The notes under the pieces were generated by a model. It had not been told where the DNA came from. It saw only the letters and a list, made by a program, of their open reading frames with translations, and did not search any database. The position numbers were made by a program, and so were the translations under genes. Positions 16,238-24,652 of a stretch of 33,024 nt of DNA are shown here, in pieces (the first letter of the stretch is position 1; every line of letters begins with the position of its first letter). The DNA is from Clostridia bacterium (GTDB lineage Bacteria; Bacillota; Clostridia; UBA1212), in NCBI GenBank assembly GCA_017444825.1, contig JAFSVU010000052.1, positions 1 to 33,024 of the forward strand, written 5' to 3'.

Positions 16238-18064
16238 TTGTACTATTATTTTAACGGAAAATATGCTTCGGACGGTGAAACGCTGTCACCCGGCGGCGCA
16301 GCGGTCTTTAAAGGGATCAGGCGCTCAGACAAAAAGCCGGTGCTGGTCAAAACCTGGGACAGGGACGCGCCGGAAGGCCGTTTGGAAGCGGAGATCTGGG
16401 AAAAAGTGTTTCCCGACATTTACCTTGAATCAAGAAACGAAGGACAGCGTTTTGTGCTGGTGAGAAGCTGGATAGAAGGCACGGACCTTGAACGTTACAT
16501 CGAAGATAACGGCCCCATGGAGGAAAGCTTCGCGGTCGCAGTCTGTCTTTCCGTTGCGCTGAGGCTCAGACGGTTTTATGCCAGGACGGGCATGTACTTT
16601 GGGGACCTCAGACCCGGAAACGTGATTCTGGGTGATAACAGGGTGTGTTTTGTTGACTTCGAATCGGCAGGGACAGAGGAAAATGAACCGGGAAAAAGGT
16701 CTTTTAAGGCAAGGACCCTAAGGTTCGTATCACGGGGGTTTTCCGCGCCGGAGGTGGTACTCGGGAGGCCCTGCTGCGGGTCCGATTTTTATTCCGTTGG
16801 CGTGCTTCTCGGTTTTCTTCTTACTGGGGAGGTGCCGGGAGAGGGAAGCAATGCGTTCAGCGGGAGGATCGCCGCGTTTATAGGGAAATGCACTGCGCCT
16901 GAGGTCTCCGGGAGATTCATGAGTATCGACGCATTGGCGGAGGAGCTTGGCGCCATACTTCGTGAGCTCGGGGGAAAGCCGTTCGGAACCCTGGAGGACG
17001 AGATATCCTTCTATATCGAAAACGGCCTTGAGACTTTGGTAAAGGAGGGCAGACCGGAACTGACGCCGGGGGCCGGAGAGGACGGGGAAAACGGAGATGC
17101 TCCTTTAGAAGATATGCCTGAAAACAGCCCGGATGAAGAGGATTCTCCGCAGGATTCCGCCATCCTTTTTCCCCATTACGAGAAGGGGTACAGAAGGCTT
17201 ATGATCTATGTGCCGGGAAATGCCGGATTTGCGGCGGAGCTTGGTTATGTTTTTGCGTCCTGCTTCGGGCTTGAGACTCTCGTGTACGAGTTTTGCGATT
17301 ATGCGGAGCCTGTACTCTCTTACTATCTTACCGTCTCAAAGTCAAAGGCGTCGGAGGTCTTTGCCGGGTCTGCCGCGGATCTTCTGCCCACGGGGACTGA
17401 CGATTATTCATACGAGTCTTATGCGTCGGAGGACGGCCCCGTATACGGAATGAAGAGCGGTAATATTGAGGATGATCCGGACGGACTTTTTTCGGTGCAG
17501 AGGTTTTACTGTGACCAATGCAGTCCCGAGGCGCCTCTCATCGAGGCTGTGAAGACTGATGAGTGCGGTAAACTGAGCTTCGGAGCGGGCACTTTCGAGG
17601 GCCTTGACAAGGCGGACGACGATCTCATGAGAGCTTTTATGAACGACGCCTACACGGACTACGACATCACGATAATTTGCGACGATATGTTTGAAAGACG
17701 GGCGGACAGCGTTCAGCTCATGAGGTACTGCGACTGCATCCTTCTCCCATTGGCGGATGATATAGACCGCATTGAAGCGGAGGTATCAAGATTTTCGAGA
17801 CTTTTGGGCGAAAACCGCATATCGCGGGGAAGACTGAAGCTGGTGTGCTGGGAAAAGAGCGATGCCGGAGCGGGCGATGCGATATTCTCCCCGGAGGGAA
17901 GCCGGTTTGACTTTATCGGGAGCATTAGTTATGACAGGGACAGACACTACGTTAAAAATGCGGAGGGAGATATTTACTGCAAAAGGATGAAAAAGCAGAC
18001 CGTTGACGAGTACTGCGGCATCGCGTCCAGGCTCACTTTCGGCGAAAGGCGGGACAGACGTTGA
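16238..18064 (+). CDS. Serine/threonine protein kinase fused to a degenerate ParA/TadZ-like domain
   Basis: The N-terminal half is a Hanks-type protein kinase. Lys38 lies in VLVKTW and GDLRPGN carries catalytic Asp123 in place of HRD. DFE at about 140 replaces DFG, APE is at 170-172, and SDFYSVGVLL supplies the helix-F Asp. The glycine-rich loop is weak. An acidic linker (about residues 285-320) leads to a domain with the MinD/ParA pattern: MIYVPGNAGFAAELGYVFAS where the P-loop should be but without its lysines, then DYDITIICDD and CDCILLPLADD. That matches the atypical TadZ/CpaE type. Start TTG 16238 is chosen because GGGGGAGG lies five bases upstream and the promoter overlaps the earlier ATG. 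It probably phosphorylates an unknown partner; no transmembrane helix is seen. Confidence 0.75.
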   Translation: MYYYFNGKYASDGETLSPGGAAVFKGIRRSDKKPVLVKTWDRDAPEGRLEAEIWEKVFPDIYLESRNEGQRFVLVRSWIEGTDLERYIEDNGPMEESFAVAVCLSVALRLRRFYARTGMYFGDLRPGNVILGDNRVCFVDFESAGTEENEPGKRSFKARTLRFVSRGFSAPEVVLGRPCCGSDFYSVGVLLGFLLTGEVPGEGSNAFSGRIAAFIGKCTAPEVSGRFMSIDALAEELGAILRELGGKPFGTLEDEISFYIENGLETLVKEGRPELTPGAGEDGENGDAPLEDMPENSPDEEDSPQDSAILFPHYEKGYRRLMIYVPGNAGFAAELGYVFASCFGLETLVYEFCDYAEPVLSYYLTVSKSKASEVFAGSAADLLPTGTDDYSYESYASEDGPVYGMKSGNIEDDPDGLFSVQRFYCDQCSPEAPLIEAVKTDECGKLSFGAGTFEGLDKADDDLMRAFMNDAYTDYDITIICDDMFERRADSVQLMRYCDCILLPLADDIDRIEAEVSRFSRLLGENRISRGRLKLVCWEKSDAGAGDAIFSPEGSRFDFIGSISYDRDRHYVKNAEGDIYCKRMKKQTVDEYCGIASRLTFGERRDRR

Positions 18065-18101
18065 ACGAGGTTGAAAGACTCTGAACGGACAGGCGCCTGT
18101 A

Positions 18102-18130
18102 TTGAAAAAATCGTAAAAATCGAATATAAT
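18102..18130 (+). promoter_or_regulatory. Promoter upstream of the unknown 18166 gene
   Basis: TTGAAA at 18102-18107 and a perfect TATAAT at 18125-18130 are exactly 17 bp apart. Transcription would begin about 28 bp before the ATG at 18166 and could run through ricT. Confidence 0.75.
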
Positions 18131-18165
18131 GACCCGGTATTCCGACAACTTACAGGCGGGGTGTT

Positions 18166-18759
18166 ATGCGGGTCTATACTGTTCAGAACAAACAAACATT
18201 CTCCGGGCTCCTGCTGGAGGGTCTGAAACTGTCAGAAAAACCTTCTTTTGCCGAAACGGCGCCCTGGGACGGCGATCTGACTGTTTTGAGATGCCTGGCA
18301 AATTTTCCGGGAAAATACGATAAGAGCGAAGCTACGGTCGTAAGGATGGAAGTGAATGCCGAAGATGTGTTTGTGCTGGAAGGCGCTTTCGAAGGGCTGA
18401 AGGCGGAGGAGGGATCCATGTTTCCGGATTCGAAGGTCTCCGCAAAGGACTATACCCTCGGGAAATATATCAAACCCGTTTATTTCATCTCCCGGAACGT
18501 GGAGCCGGAAAACATATTCCCTCAGGAGGACCGGGAGGGGGACATCAGATTTTTTGAGAGCGAGGAGCGGTTTTACATTGACTGTGTTTCCGCGGAGCTT
18601 GAGGAAAAATATGATGAGTTCAAACTGTTTTCGGCGAGGAGCCTCTTTGAATCGCTCACTGCCGCGGGCAGGATGACAAAGATCGAAAACGGCGATTACA
18701 TCATCTTCAAAGACGGTGAAGGAAATGTCTATCCGGTCTGCCGCCACTTTCACAATTGA
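18166..18759 (+). CDS. Unknown protein next to the kinase
   Basis: A 197-residue, acidic, soluble-looking protein that I do not recognise. No signal peptide or membrane helix is present. Recurrent strand-like segments (VRMEVNAEDVFVLEG, VYFISRNVEPENIF, KIENGDYIIFKDGEG) suggest a mixed alpha/beta fold. It has its own promoter and a purine-rich GGCGGGG before the ATG. Being next to an orphan kinase makes it a candidate substrate or effector, but that is an inference from position only. Confidence 0.75.
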   Translation: MRVYTVQNKQTFSGLLLEGLKLSEKPSFAETAPWDGDLTVLRCLANFPGKYDKSEATVVRMEVNAEDVFVLEGAFEGLKAEEGSMFPDSKVSAKDYTLGKYIKPVYFISRNVEPENIFPQEDREGDIRFFESEERFYIDCVSAELEEKYDEFKLFSARSLFESLTAAGRMTKIENGDYIIFKDGEGNVYPVCRHFHN

Positions 18760-18773
18760 TCAACGGAGGAAAA

Positions 18774-19064
18774 ATGGAAGGCGAAAATAATCGTAACGAA
18801 AAAAACGGCGGCGGAAACCGCCAGCGCTTTCACAACAGACCCCAAAGGTTTAGAAACGACAAGCGGGGTGAAAAACGGGAGCAGAATGAAGGTCAGAAGA
18901 ACCAAAACAGGGAAAACCGCAGACCACAGCGCCCGCCTCGCCAGAACGTGAACAGAGGGGAACCCACGGCCGAGGAGATCGCAGCCGAGACAAAGAGCAT
19001 CGAGGCTGAGATCAAAATGGAGATCGAGGAACTGAAAGCATTAAAATCCAAGTTCGGCATATGA
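18774..19064 (+). CDS. Small low-complexity Asn/Arg/Gln-rich protein with helical C-terminus
   Basis: A 96-residue protein. Residues 1-60 are almost only Asn, Arg, Gln, Gly, Lys and Glu and must be disordered and strongly basic, as in RNA-binding tails. Residues 62-95 (PTAEEIAAETKSIEAEIKMEIEELKALKSKF, here split as PTAEEIAAETKSIEAEI then KMEIEELKALKSKF) look like one amphipathic helix or coiled coil. Start ATG 18774 has a near-perfect GGAGG six bases upstream; an in-frame TTG at 18756 does not. The stop overlaps the next start (ATGA). A nucleic-acid role is plausible but unproven. Confidence 0.7.
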   Translation: MEGENNRNEKNGGGNRQRFHNRPQRFRNDKRGEKREQNEGQKNQNRENRRPQRPPRQNVNRGEPTAEEIAAETKSIEAEIKMEIEELKALKSKFGI

Positions 19065-19993
19065 GAAGCTTTGAGATCCCCGGAACGGGCGTCATGACCT
19101 CCGAGATATGCATAGGCACCGATTACTACGGTAAAACGATACCTGAAGCGGATGCCGAAAGACTGCTTGACATGTTCGTGGATGCCGGAGGCATTACGAT
19201 CGACACAGCCCACGTTTATGCAGACTATCTCCCGGGGGAGAAGCACTCCAGCGAGAAGACGATAGGAAAATGGCTCAGAAGCCGGGGCGTGAGGGATAAG
19301 GTGACCGTTGCCACAAAGGGCGGCTTTCCGGATCTTGACGACAGGACCGTTTCAAGGCTCAGCAGGCGGGAAATAAGAGAAGATCTAACCGGAAGCCTGA
19401 GGTGTCTCGGAGTGGAATACGTGGATCTGTACTGGCTGCACAGGGATGATGAGACGAAGCCCATTGGCGAGCTTATCGACATACTGGAGGATGTGCGCCG
19501 TGAGGGCCTTGTGAGATGCTGGGGCCTTTCAAATTACAGTCCCGAAAGAATGGCCGAAGCCCGTGAAGTGCTTGTTAAAGCACAAAAACCAATGCCGCCT
19601 GCCCAGATAAAATGGGGCCTGGCTCTCACAGCAAAGGGCGCAGAATATGATTCCACCCTTCAGGAGATGAGCGACGGATACTACGATTTTCTGCGGCGGA
19701 CCGGAACGGCACTTTTTGCATACGGCGCCCAGGCAAAGGGATTTTTTTCAAAACTTGGTTTTGACGAAAATGGAGATCCGGTGATGGCTCCCGGAAAATG
19801 CAGGGACAGATACTTCTGCAGGGAAAATATTGAGCTGTATTTGAGTTTAAAAGCCGAAGGAGAACGACTTGGTTTGAATCCGGCAGCGCTTGCTTTGAGA
19901 AAAATGCTGGAGTCGCCTTTCCCGGTGGCACTGATCTGCGGAAACAGGACCGAGGAACAGATGAGGCAGACGCTTAAAGCGGTAGATTTTTAA
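19061..19993 (+). CDS. Aldo/keto reductase
   Basis: NADPH-dependent reductase of the AKR superfamily, 310 residues, TIM-barrel type. The catalytic tetrad is complete: D48 and Y53 in DTAHVY, K86 in ATKGG, and H127 in YWLHRDD. The substrate cannot be predicted. Later segments (GLSNYSPERM, LICGNRTEEQM) fit strands of the barrel and the cofactor-binding end. It overlaps the small protein gene by four bases and is followed after 18 bases by malic enzyme. Confidence 0.88.
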   Translation: MRSFEIPGTGVMTSEICIGTDYYGKTIPEADAERLLDMFVDAGGITIDTAHVYADYLPGEKHSSEKTIGKWLRSRGVRDKVTVATKGGFPDLDDRTVSRLSRREIREDLTGSLRCLGVEYVDLYWLHRDDETKPIGELIDILEDVRREGLVRCWGLSNYSPERMAEAREVLVKAQKPMPPAQIKWGLALTAKGAEYDSTLQEMSDGYYDFLRRTGTALFAYGAQAKGFFSKLGFDENGDPVMAPGKCRDRYFCRENIELYLSLKAEGERLGLNPAALALRKMLESPFPVALICGNRTEEQMRQTLKAVDF

Positions 19994-20011
19994 CGGAGAC
20001 AGGTAAAAAAT

Positions 20012-21202
20012 ATGGAGATTATTGAGGAAGAAAGCCTTCCGATAGCTATGCACAAGGAGTGGCGCGGTAAGATCGAGACCGCGGTGAGAGCTCCGCTTGA
20101 GAATTCTTATGATCTGGCGCTTGCCTACACCCCGGGTGTGGCGGAGCCCTGTATTGAAATAAAGGCTGATGAAAGAAAGTCTTTTGAACTCACCCGCAGG
20201 TGGAATACTGTGGCAGTCGTGACCAACGGCACGGCGGTGCTGGGTCTCGGAGATATCGGCCCTGCGGCGGGTCTTCCGGTGATGGAGGGCAAGGCGGCTC
20301 TTTTCAAAGCCTTCGGCGGAGTGGATGCGGTACCGATCTGCATCAATTCCAAGGACCCGAAAACAGTGATAGAGACGGTGGCGCTTCTCGAATCGAATTT
20401 CGGAGGCATAAACCTTGAAGACATAGCGGCTCCTGCCTGCTTTGAGATCGAATCGGAGCTCAAGAAAAGGCTTTCCATACCCGTCATGCACGACGATCAG
20501 CACGGAACAGCCACCGTGGTGCTGGCGGCTCTGAAAAATGCGCTTAAACTCGCCAACAAAAAGATCGGCAGAGTGTCGATAGTGATCAACGGCTGCGGTG
20601 CTGCGGGAAGTGCCATCGCAAAGCTTTTGATCAAAGCAGGCGCAAAGAAGATCCTTATGTGCGACAGAATCGGCATCCTCACAGAAGCGGGCACCGAAGA
20701 GGGAACCGCTAAGAGAGAGCTTGCCCTCATTACAAACACGAAGAATGTAAAAGGAAAGCTTCAGAACGCTCTTAAGAAGGCGGACGTGTTTATCGGCGTA
20801 TCCGCGGCGAACGTGGTAAAGGCTGAGGACGTGGCCGCCATGAACGACAAGCCCATCATATTTGCCATGGCAAATCCCATCCCCGAGATACTTCCAGAGG
20901 TTGCTCAGAAAGCCGGCGCATTCATAATGGGTACGGGAAGAAGCGACTACCCCAACCAGATAAACAACGTGCTCGCGTTCCCGGGTATATTCAGAGGCGC
21001 TCTTGACGCAGAGGCTGAGGATATTACAGACGACATGCTTGTGGCGGCGGCTGACGCAATTGCGGGCCTTGTGGGTGACGATGAGCTTTCACCGGAGAAG
21101 ATAGTCCCGGATGCATTTGACCCGAGAGTTGCGGAGACTGTGGCAAAAGCGGTCAGAGCAGTGGCGGAAAAGAGCGGCATCGCGAGAAAAAAGGCCGATT
21201 GA
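20012..21202 (+). CDS. Malic enzyme (oxidative decarboxylation of malate)
   Basis: Converts malate to pyruvate and CO2 with reduction of NAD or NADP. The 396-residue short bacterial form lacks the phosphotransacetylase domain of MaeB. Signatures are [28 protein letters not shown] (metal and malate site), HDDQHGTA, the nucleotide fold [15 protein letters not shown], and [10 protein letters not shown]. Cofactor choice is not clear from sequence, so no gene symbol is given. A purine-rich GGAGACAGG precedes the ATG. It is preceded by an aldo/keto reductase and followed by replication and signalling genes. Confidence 0.92.
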   Translation: MEIIEEESLPIAMHKEWRGKIETAVRAPLENSYDLALAYTPGVAEPCIEIKADERKSFELTRRWNTVAVVTNGTAVLGLGDIGPAAGLPVMEGKAALFKAFGGVDAVPICINSKDPKTVIETVALLESNFGGINLEDIAAPACFEIESELKKRLSIPVMHDDQHGTATVVLAALKNALKLANKKIGRVSIVINGCGAAGSAIAKLLIKAGAKKILMCDRIGILTEAGTEEGTAKRELALITNTKNVKGKLQNALKKADVFIGVSAANVVKAEDVAAMNDKPIIFAMANPIPEILPEVAQKAGAFIMGTGRSDYPNQINNVLAFPGIFRGALDAEAEDITDDMLVAAADAIAGLVGDDELSPEKIVPDAFDPRVAETVAKAVRAVAEKSGIARKKAD

Positions 21203-21261
21203 CGCCGGAACTTACCGGCCGTGCCGGATGTTTTAAGTGACCGTTTGCGGAGGGCATTGGT

Positions 21262-22269
21262 TTGGCATTTGAAAAGCTTTTAGGACAGAATGACGTGAAG
21301 GACAGACTGAACCGGGCCCTCGGATCCGGAAAGCTGAGTCACGCGTATATATTCGCCGGCGAGAGGGGAATCGGAAAGAAGACCTTCGCCCGGGAGTTCC
21401 TGACTGCTGCGATGTGTACGGCCCCCGAGGGATCCTGTGCCTGCGGAAAGTGCAGATCATGCGTTTACCTGAAAAACGGGAACAACCCCGACCTTCTCAC
21501 CGTGACTGCTGATGAGGGAAAGACGATCATCTCCGTGGACAAAATCAGAGACGACATAAGAGAGGCCATTGCGAAGGCTCCGAATTTCTCCGCGAAGCGG
21601 GTGATCGTGGTGGAGAACGCGGACACCATGAACGAGGCAGCCCAGAATGCGCTCCTTAAGACTTTCGAGGAACCTCCGGAGTATGCGATGATAATCCTCC
21701 TCTGCGACAGTCTGCTGACCATGCTTGAGACGGTGAAATCGAGGGCGGTTATCATTGAGTTTAAAAGGAACACCGACGGGGAGATCCTTGAAAAATACAG
21801 GATGCTGAGCGGAGAACCGGCGGGCTCTGACGACGTCACGGAGGAGCTTGTGGCTGCTTACGCGGACGGTGTCATGGGGCGCATCGATGAGATATCCGGC
21901 AGCGGTGACGCCAATGAAAAACGAAAGAGGCTTACAGAGCTTCTTCCGGGTCTGTTTGAGGGCAGCATCGAGGCCAAAAACAAGATAAAAGAAATGATCG
22001 ACGTCAGAAATAAACAATATGATTTTGTTTTCTTTTCGATGATGTCCGCCATAAGGGATGCCATGCTGCTTACCAGGTTCGGCATGAAGACGAAGATAAT
22101 CAACGCGGATCTCCGGGAGCCCCTTTTTGAACTTGGAAACGGCGCAGGCTACTACAGACTTAAGAGCGCGCTGGAGATCATTGACGAATGCTACAAAAAG
22201 CTGGGAAGAAACGCGGCGGCGGAGCTTGCGGTCGATGATATGTTGATAAAGATCGGCGGAGGCTTTTAA
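21262..22269 (+). CDS. holB: DNA polymerase III clamp-loader subunit delta prime
   Basis: AAA+ subunit of the clamp loader that opens the sliding clamp. The N-terminus has AFEKLLGQNDVKDRL, the ATP-fold segment GERGIGKKTFAREF and a zinc module with four closely spaced cysteines (CACGKCRSC and the preceding Cys). NEAAQNALLKTFEEPPEYA and the SRA sensor segment (KSRAVIIEF) follow. The start is TTG 21262 with GGAGGG seven bases upstream; the codon lies in the flank of a CATTGGTTT word. As in Bacillus, ricT follows directly. Confidence 0.9.
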   Translation: MAFEKLLGQNDVKDRLNRALGSGKLSHAYIFAGERGIGKKTFAREFLTAAMCTAPEGSCACGKCRSCVYLKNGNNPDLLTVTADEGKTIISVDKIRDDIREAIAKAPNFSAKRVIVVENADTMNEAAQNALLKTFEEPPEYAMIILLCDSLLTMLETVKSRAVIIEFKRNTDGEILEKYRMLSGEPAGSDDVTEELVAAYADGVMGRIDEISGSGDANEKRKRLTELLPGLFEGSIEAKNKIKEMIDVRNKQYDFVFFSMMSAIRDAMLLTRFGMKTKIINADLREPLFELGNGAGYYRLKSALEIIDECYKKLGRNAAAELAVDDMLIKIGGGF

Positions 22270-22315
22270 AACGGAGCCCGGAAATAACTGCCGTTGATAC
22301 GGAATAGGAGAAGAT

Positions 22316-23533
22316 ATGGTTGATGTTTGCGGCGTAAGATTATCGCCAAACGGAAAGATATATTGGTTCGCCCCGGGTGACACAGGGGTGGAGGAAGGTG
22401 ACCTCGTAGTGGTTGAGACTGCCCACGGCAATCTCCTTGGCGAAGTCGTCCATCCGGTAAAACAGCTTGAAAAGTCGCCTGACGGGAGCGAACTGAAGCA
22501 AGTTTTAAGGATCGCGAGGGACGACGACCTCACAAGGGCCGCCGAAAACGAGGAACTGGCGAAGAAGGCCTTTGATATTTGCAGGGAGCTCATTGCCAAG
22601 CAGGGCCTCGAAATGAAGCTCTTCAAAACCGAATACAATCTGGAGAGATCGAAGGCTGTTTTTTACTACGTTTCCGAGCAGCGCGTGGATTTCAGAAACC
22701 TTGTGAAGGAACTGGCGCCCAGGATCAAGATCCGCATCGAGATGGTGCAGGTGGGCCCCAGAGAACACGCCAAGGCCATCGGAGGCATCGGCCTCTGCGG
22801 CAGGCAGTTCTGCTGTCAGGGCTTTATGACTACGTTCGGGCCGGTAACTATTAAGATGGCAAAGGATCAGGGCCTCACCAGCAACCCCACCAAGTATTCG
22901 GGCAGCTGCGGTAAGCTTCTTTGCTGCATAAGGCACGAGGAAGCCGCTTATGAATATGCCCACGGCATAATGCCCAAAAACGGCACGTTGATCATGACCG
23001 AGGACGGCCCCGGAAAGATCGTGGTCGTGAACATGCTCAAGGAGACCTGCACCGTTAAAGTGGGTCTTGAGCAGAATTTTGAGATCAAATCCTACGGAGT
23101 TGACCAGATAAGGGCTCTTACCGATACCGAAAAGGCCGAATACATGGCTCTTCGCAAGAAGGAAAAGGAAGAGATGGAGGCCGCCGAGGCCCAGCGCCGC
23201 GCAAGCAGAAACGATGATGAACGACCCCACTCTTCAGAACCCCGCGAGAACCGCGCCGAAAGGTCCGGTGACGAATCCGAAGTACAGGGAGAAAGAGGCC
23301 CGCGAACCCAAACGTCAGGCGAGGGCAGAAACCGCTCCGGCTCAAAAAGGCACAAAAGCGGAAAGAAGTCCGGCCAGAAGCAGGGCGCTCCAAGGCAGGA
23401 AACGCCAAGGGCTGACGCCGACCAGAACTCACAGCCGGGAGGCTCACGCCCGTCAGGCAAGAAACCGAACCGGAAGATCGGCCACGGGGGAAAAGGGCAG
23501 AGAGGGAACGGCAAAACCGAAGGTAAGAGTTAA
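22316..23533 (+). CDS. ricT: RicT (YaaT/PSP1) iron-sulfur regulator with long disordered tail
   Basis: The homologue in Bacillus joins RicA and RicF in an iron-sulfur complex that activates RNase Y cleavage and affects phosphorelay, sporulation and competence. Two cysteine clusters, GLCGRQFCC and GSCGKLLCC, match the conserved ligands. The protein is 405 residues against roughly 275 in Bacillus; the extra 120 residues after about 285 are Arg/Lys/Gly/Ser/Gln-rich and disordered (RNRSGSKRHKSGKKSGQ). Start ATG 22316 follows AGGAG. The last three codons and the stop (GGT AAG AGT TAA) already belong to the intergenic repeat. The holB-ricT order is conserved across Bacillota. Confidence 0.92.
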   Translation: MVDVCGVRLSPNGKIYWFAPGDTGVEEGDLVVVETAHGNLLGEVVHPVKQLEKSPDGSELKQVLRIARDDDLTRAAENEELAKKAFDICRELIAKQGLEMKLFKTEYNLERSKAVFYYVSEQRVDFRNLVKELAPRIKIRIEMVQVGPREHAKAIGGIGLCGRQFCCQGFMTTFGPVTIKMAKDQGLTSNPTKYSGSCGKLLCCIRHEEAAYEYAHGIMPKNGTLIMTEDGPGKIVVVNMLKETCTVKVGLEQNFEIKSYGVDQIRALTDTEKAEYMALRKKEKEEMEAAEAQRRASRNDDERPHSSEPRENRAERSGDESEVQGERGPRTQTSGEGRNRSGSKRHKSGKKSGQKQGAPRQETPRADADQNSQPGGSRPSGKKPNRKIGHGGKGQRGNGKTEGKS

Positions 23534-23854
23534 AGGGAGTGCCGCATATGTTTAAGCGGTGCCGGACAAGGTAATAAGTAAAAGGTAAGAGCTAAAGGGG
23601 GTGCCGCTCAGGTAATAGGTAATGGTTTGAGGGGTGCCGCCCAAGGTAACAGGTAATATGTAAGAAGTAAAAGGTAAGAGTTAAAGGGAGTGCCGCTCAG
23701 GTATGAGGGAGTGCCCCCAAGGTAACAGGTAATAAGTAAGAAGTAAAAGATAAAAAGTAAGAGGCGCCGAGGGGTGCCGCTCAGGTAATAGATAATGGTT
23801 TGAGGGGTGCCGCCCAGGTAATAAGTAATAGGTAAAAAAGTAAAAGGTTATAGG
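23521..23854 (+). repeat. Composite heptamer/spacer repeat array after ricT
   Basis: Plus-strand heptamers such as GGTAATAGGTAAAAG alternate with spacers of the type AAAGGGAGTGCCGCTCA and GAGGGGTGCCGCCCA. The array begins in the last codons of ricT. From 23855 to the promoter near 23950 I see no gene or further repeat. Confidence 0.85.
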
Positions 23855-23935
23855 AAAAAGTGACTTAGTCTTGGGTACCGCTATTATCAGCAGGTGCCCC
23901 TTGTTGTTCAGAAAACGTCTCACGATCTTGGGAAA

Positions 23936-23948
23936 TGACAATTTGTCA
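23936..23948. promoter_or_regulatory. Palindrome TGACAATTTGTCA, possible operator
   Basis: A perfect inverted repeat with 6-bp arms and one central base, lying just before the candidate promoter of the lipoprotein gene. A repressor site is possible; no regulator can be named. Confidence 0.35.
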
Positions 23949-23949
23949 C

Positions 23950-23978
23950 TTTATTTACATGCATTTGTCCTATATAAT
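23950..23978 (+). promoter_or_regulatory. Candidate promoter of the small lipoprotein gene
   Basis: A perfect TATAAT at 23973-23978 has only a weak TTTATT 17 bp upstream (23950-23955). Transcription would leave a leader of about 155 bases. Confidence 0.4.
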
Positions 23979-24142
23979 AGTTGGCGGAGACATTTATAAC
24001 CTAAACGGTGACAAAAAGATCAAATATTATTTAATCGAGGTAACGCTGACAAACAACAATTCGGGCTAAGTGTTTCAAAGTGGTACGTGAAACTGATGGA
24101 AACGGAGGAGCTCGCAAAAGGGCAAGTGTACGATTGGAAGTT

Positions 24143-24550
24143 ATGAATAACAATTCTCGTTTTTTCAATATGAAATTAAAGACGTTTGCTTTATTCCTTG
24201 TATTTGTGGTACTGGTTGTTTCGGCCTGTCGGGCGGATAACATTAATTATGGAAGTTTCACATCAGAACGGACCGAAAGCTACGATCGCAAATACTTTGC
24301 CGATCAAACAGTTTCGGATTCAAGTGTTACAGTAACCGTTTATGACCACGAAACAAAAAATGAGGTGTTTTCTTTTGCTCCGGCAAGATCACGTGATTTT
24401 TGGGGCATTTGTTGGGAAAGCGATTCATATAATATTTGGGTTCAATCCGGTGATATCGGTGTGGTTTGCTACCAATATGATAATGGGACGTGGATCCTGA
24501 ACGAGGAAGCTCAAAGACCGGCCGAAATTGTTTCGAAATACGATTCATAG
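24143..24550 (+). CDS. Small putative lipoprotein of unknown function
   Basis: A 135-residue predicted lipoprotein. After MNNNSRFFNMKLKT a hydrophobic segment (FALFLVFVVLVV) ends in VSAC, a good lipobox with the Cys at about residue 29. The mature part is about 105 residues, rich in Tyr, Trp, Ser and Asp (DFWGICWESDSYNIW, VQSGDIGVVCYQY), and looks strand-rich. I do not recognise the family. Start ATG 24143 is chosen for the signal peptide; ATG 24170 is an alternative and no strong ribosome binding site fits either. Its base composition is more A+T-rich than its neighbours and it is isolated between two repeat arrays, which hints at acquisition. Confidence 0.65.
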   Translation: MNNNSRFFNMKLKTFALFLVFVVLVVSACRADNINYGSFTSERTESYDRKYFADQTVSDSSVTVTVYDHETKNEVFSFAPARSRDFWGICWESDSYNIWVQSGDIGVVCYQYDNGTWILNEEAQRPAEIVSKYDS

Positions 24551-24582
24551 GTTTTCAACGATATCCACAACATAAAGGAAAA

Positions 24583-24652
24583 TACCTATTACCTGTTACT
24601 TAATACCTATTACCTGTTACCTATTACCCTTTAGCTTTTACCTGACACCTTC
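24583..24652 (-). repeat. Tandem heptamer array, 10 units, abutting amidase stop codon
   Basis: Ten seven-base units (TACCTAT, TACCTGT, TACTTAA and variants on the plus strand) fill 24583-24652 exactly. The last unit overlaps the first base of the TAG stop of the amidase gene read from the minus strand. Confidence 0.92.

Noticed and set aside
21203-21240. Terminator after malic enzyme
   Set aside because: GCCGG/CCGGC can pair but no T-run follows and holB starts 60 bp later on the same strand.
21457-22638. 393-codon open frame on the minus strand over holB and ricT
   Set aside because: Shadow of two well-identified genes, with no family motif of its own.
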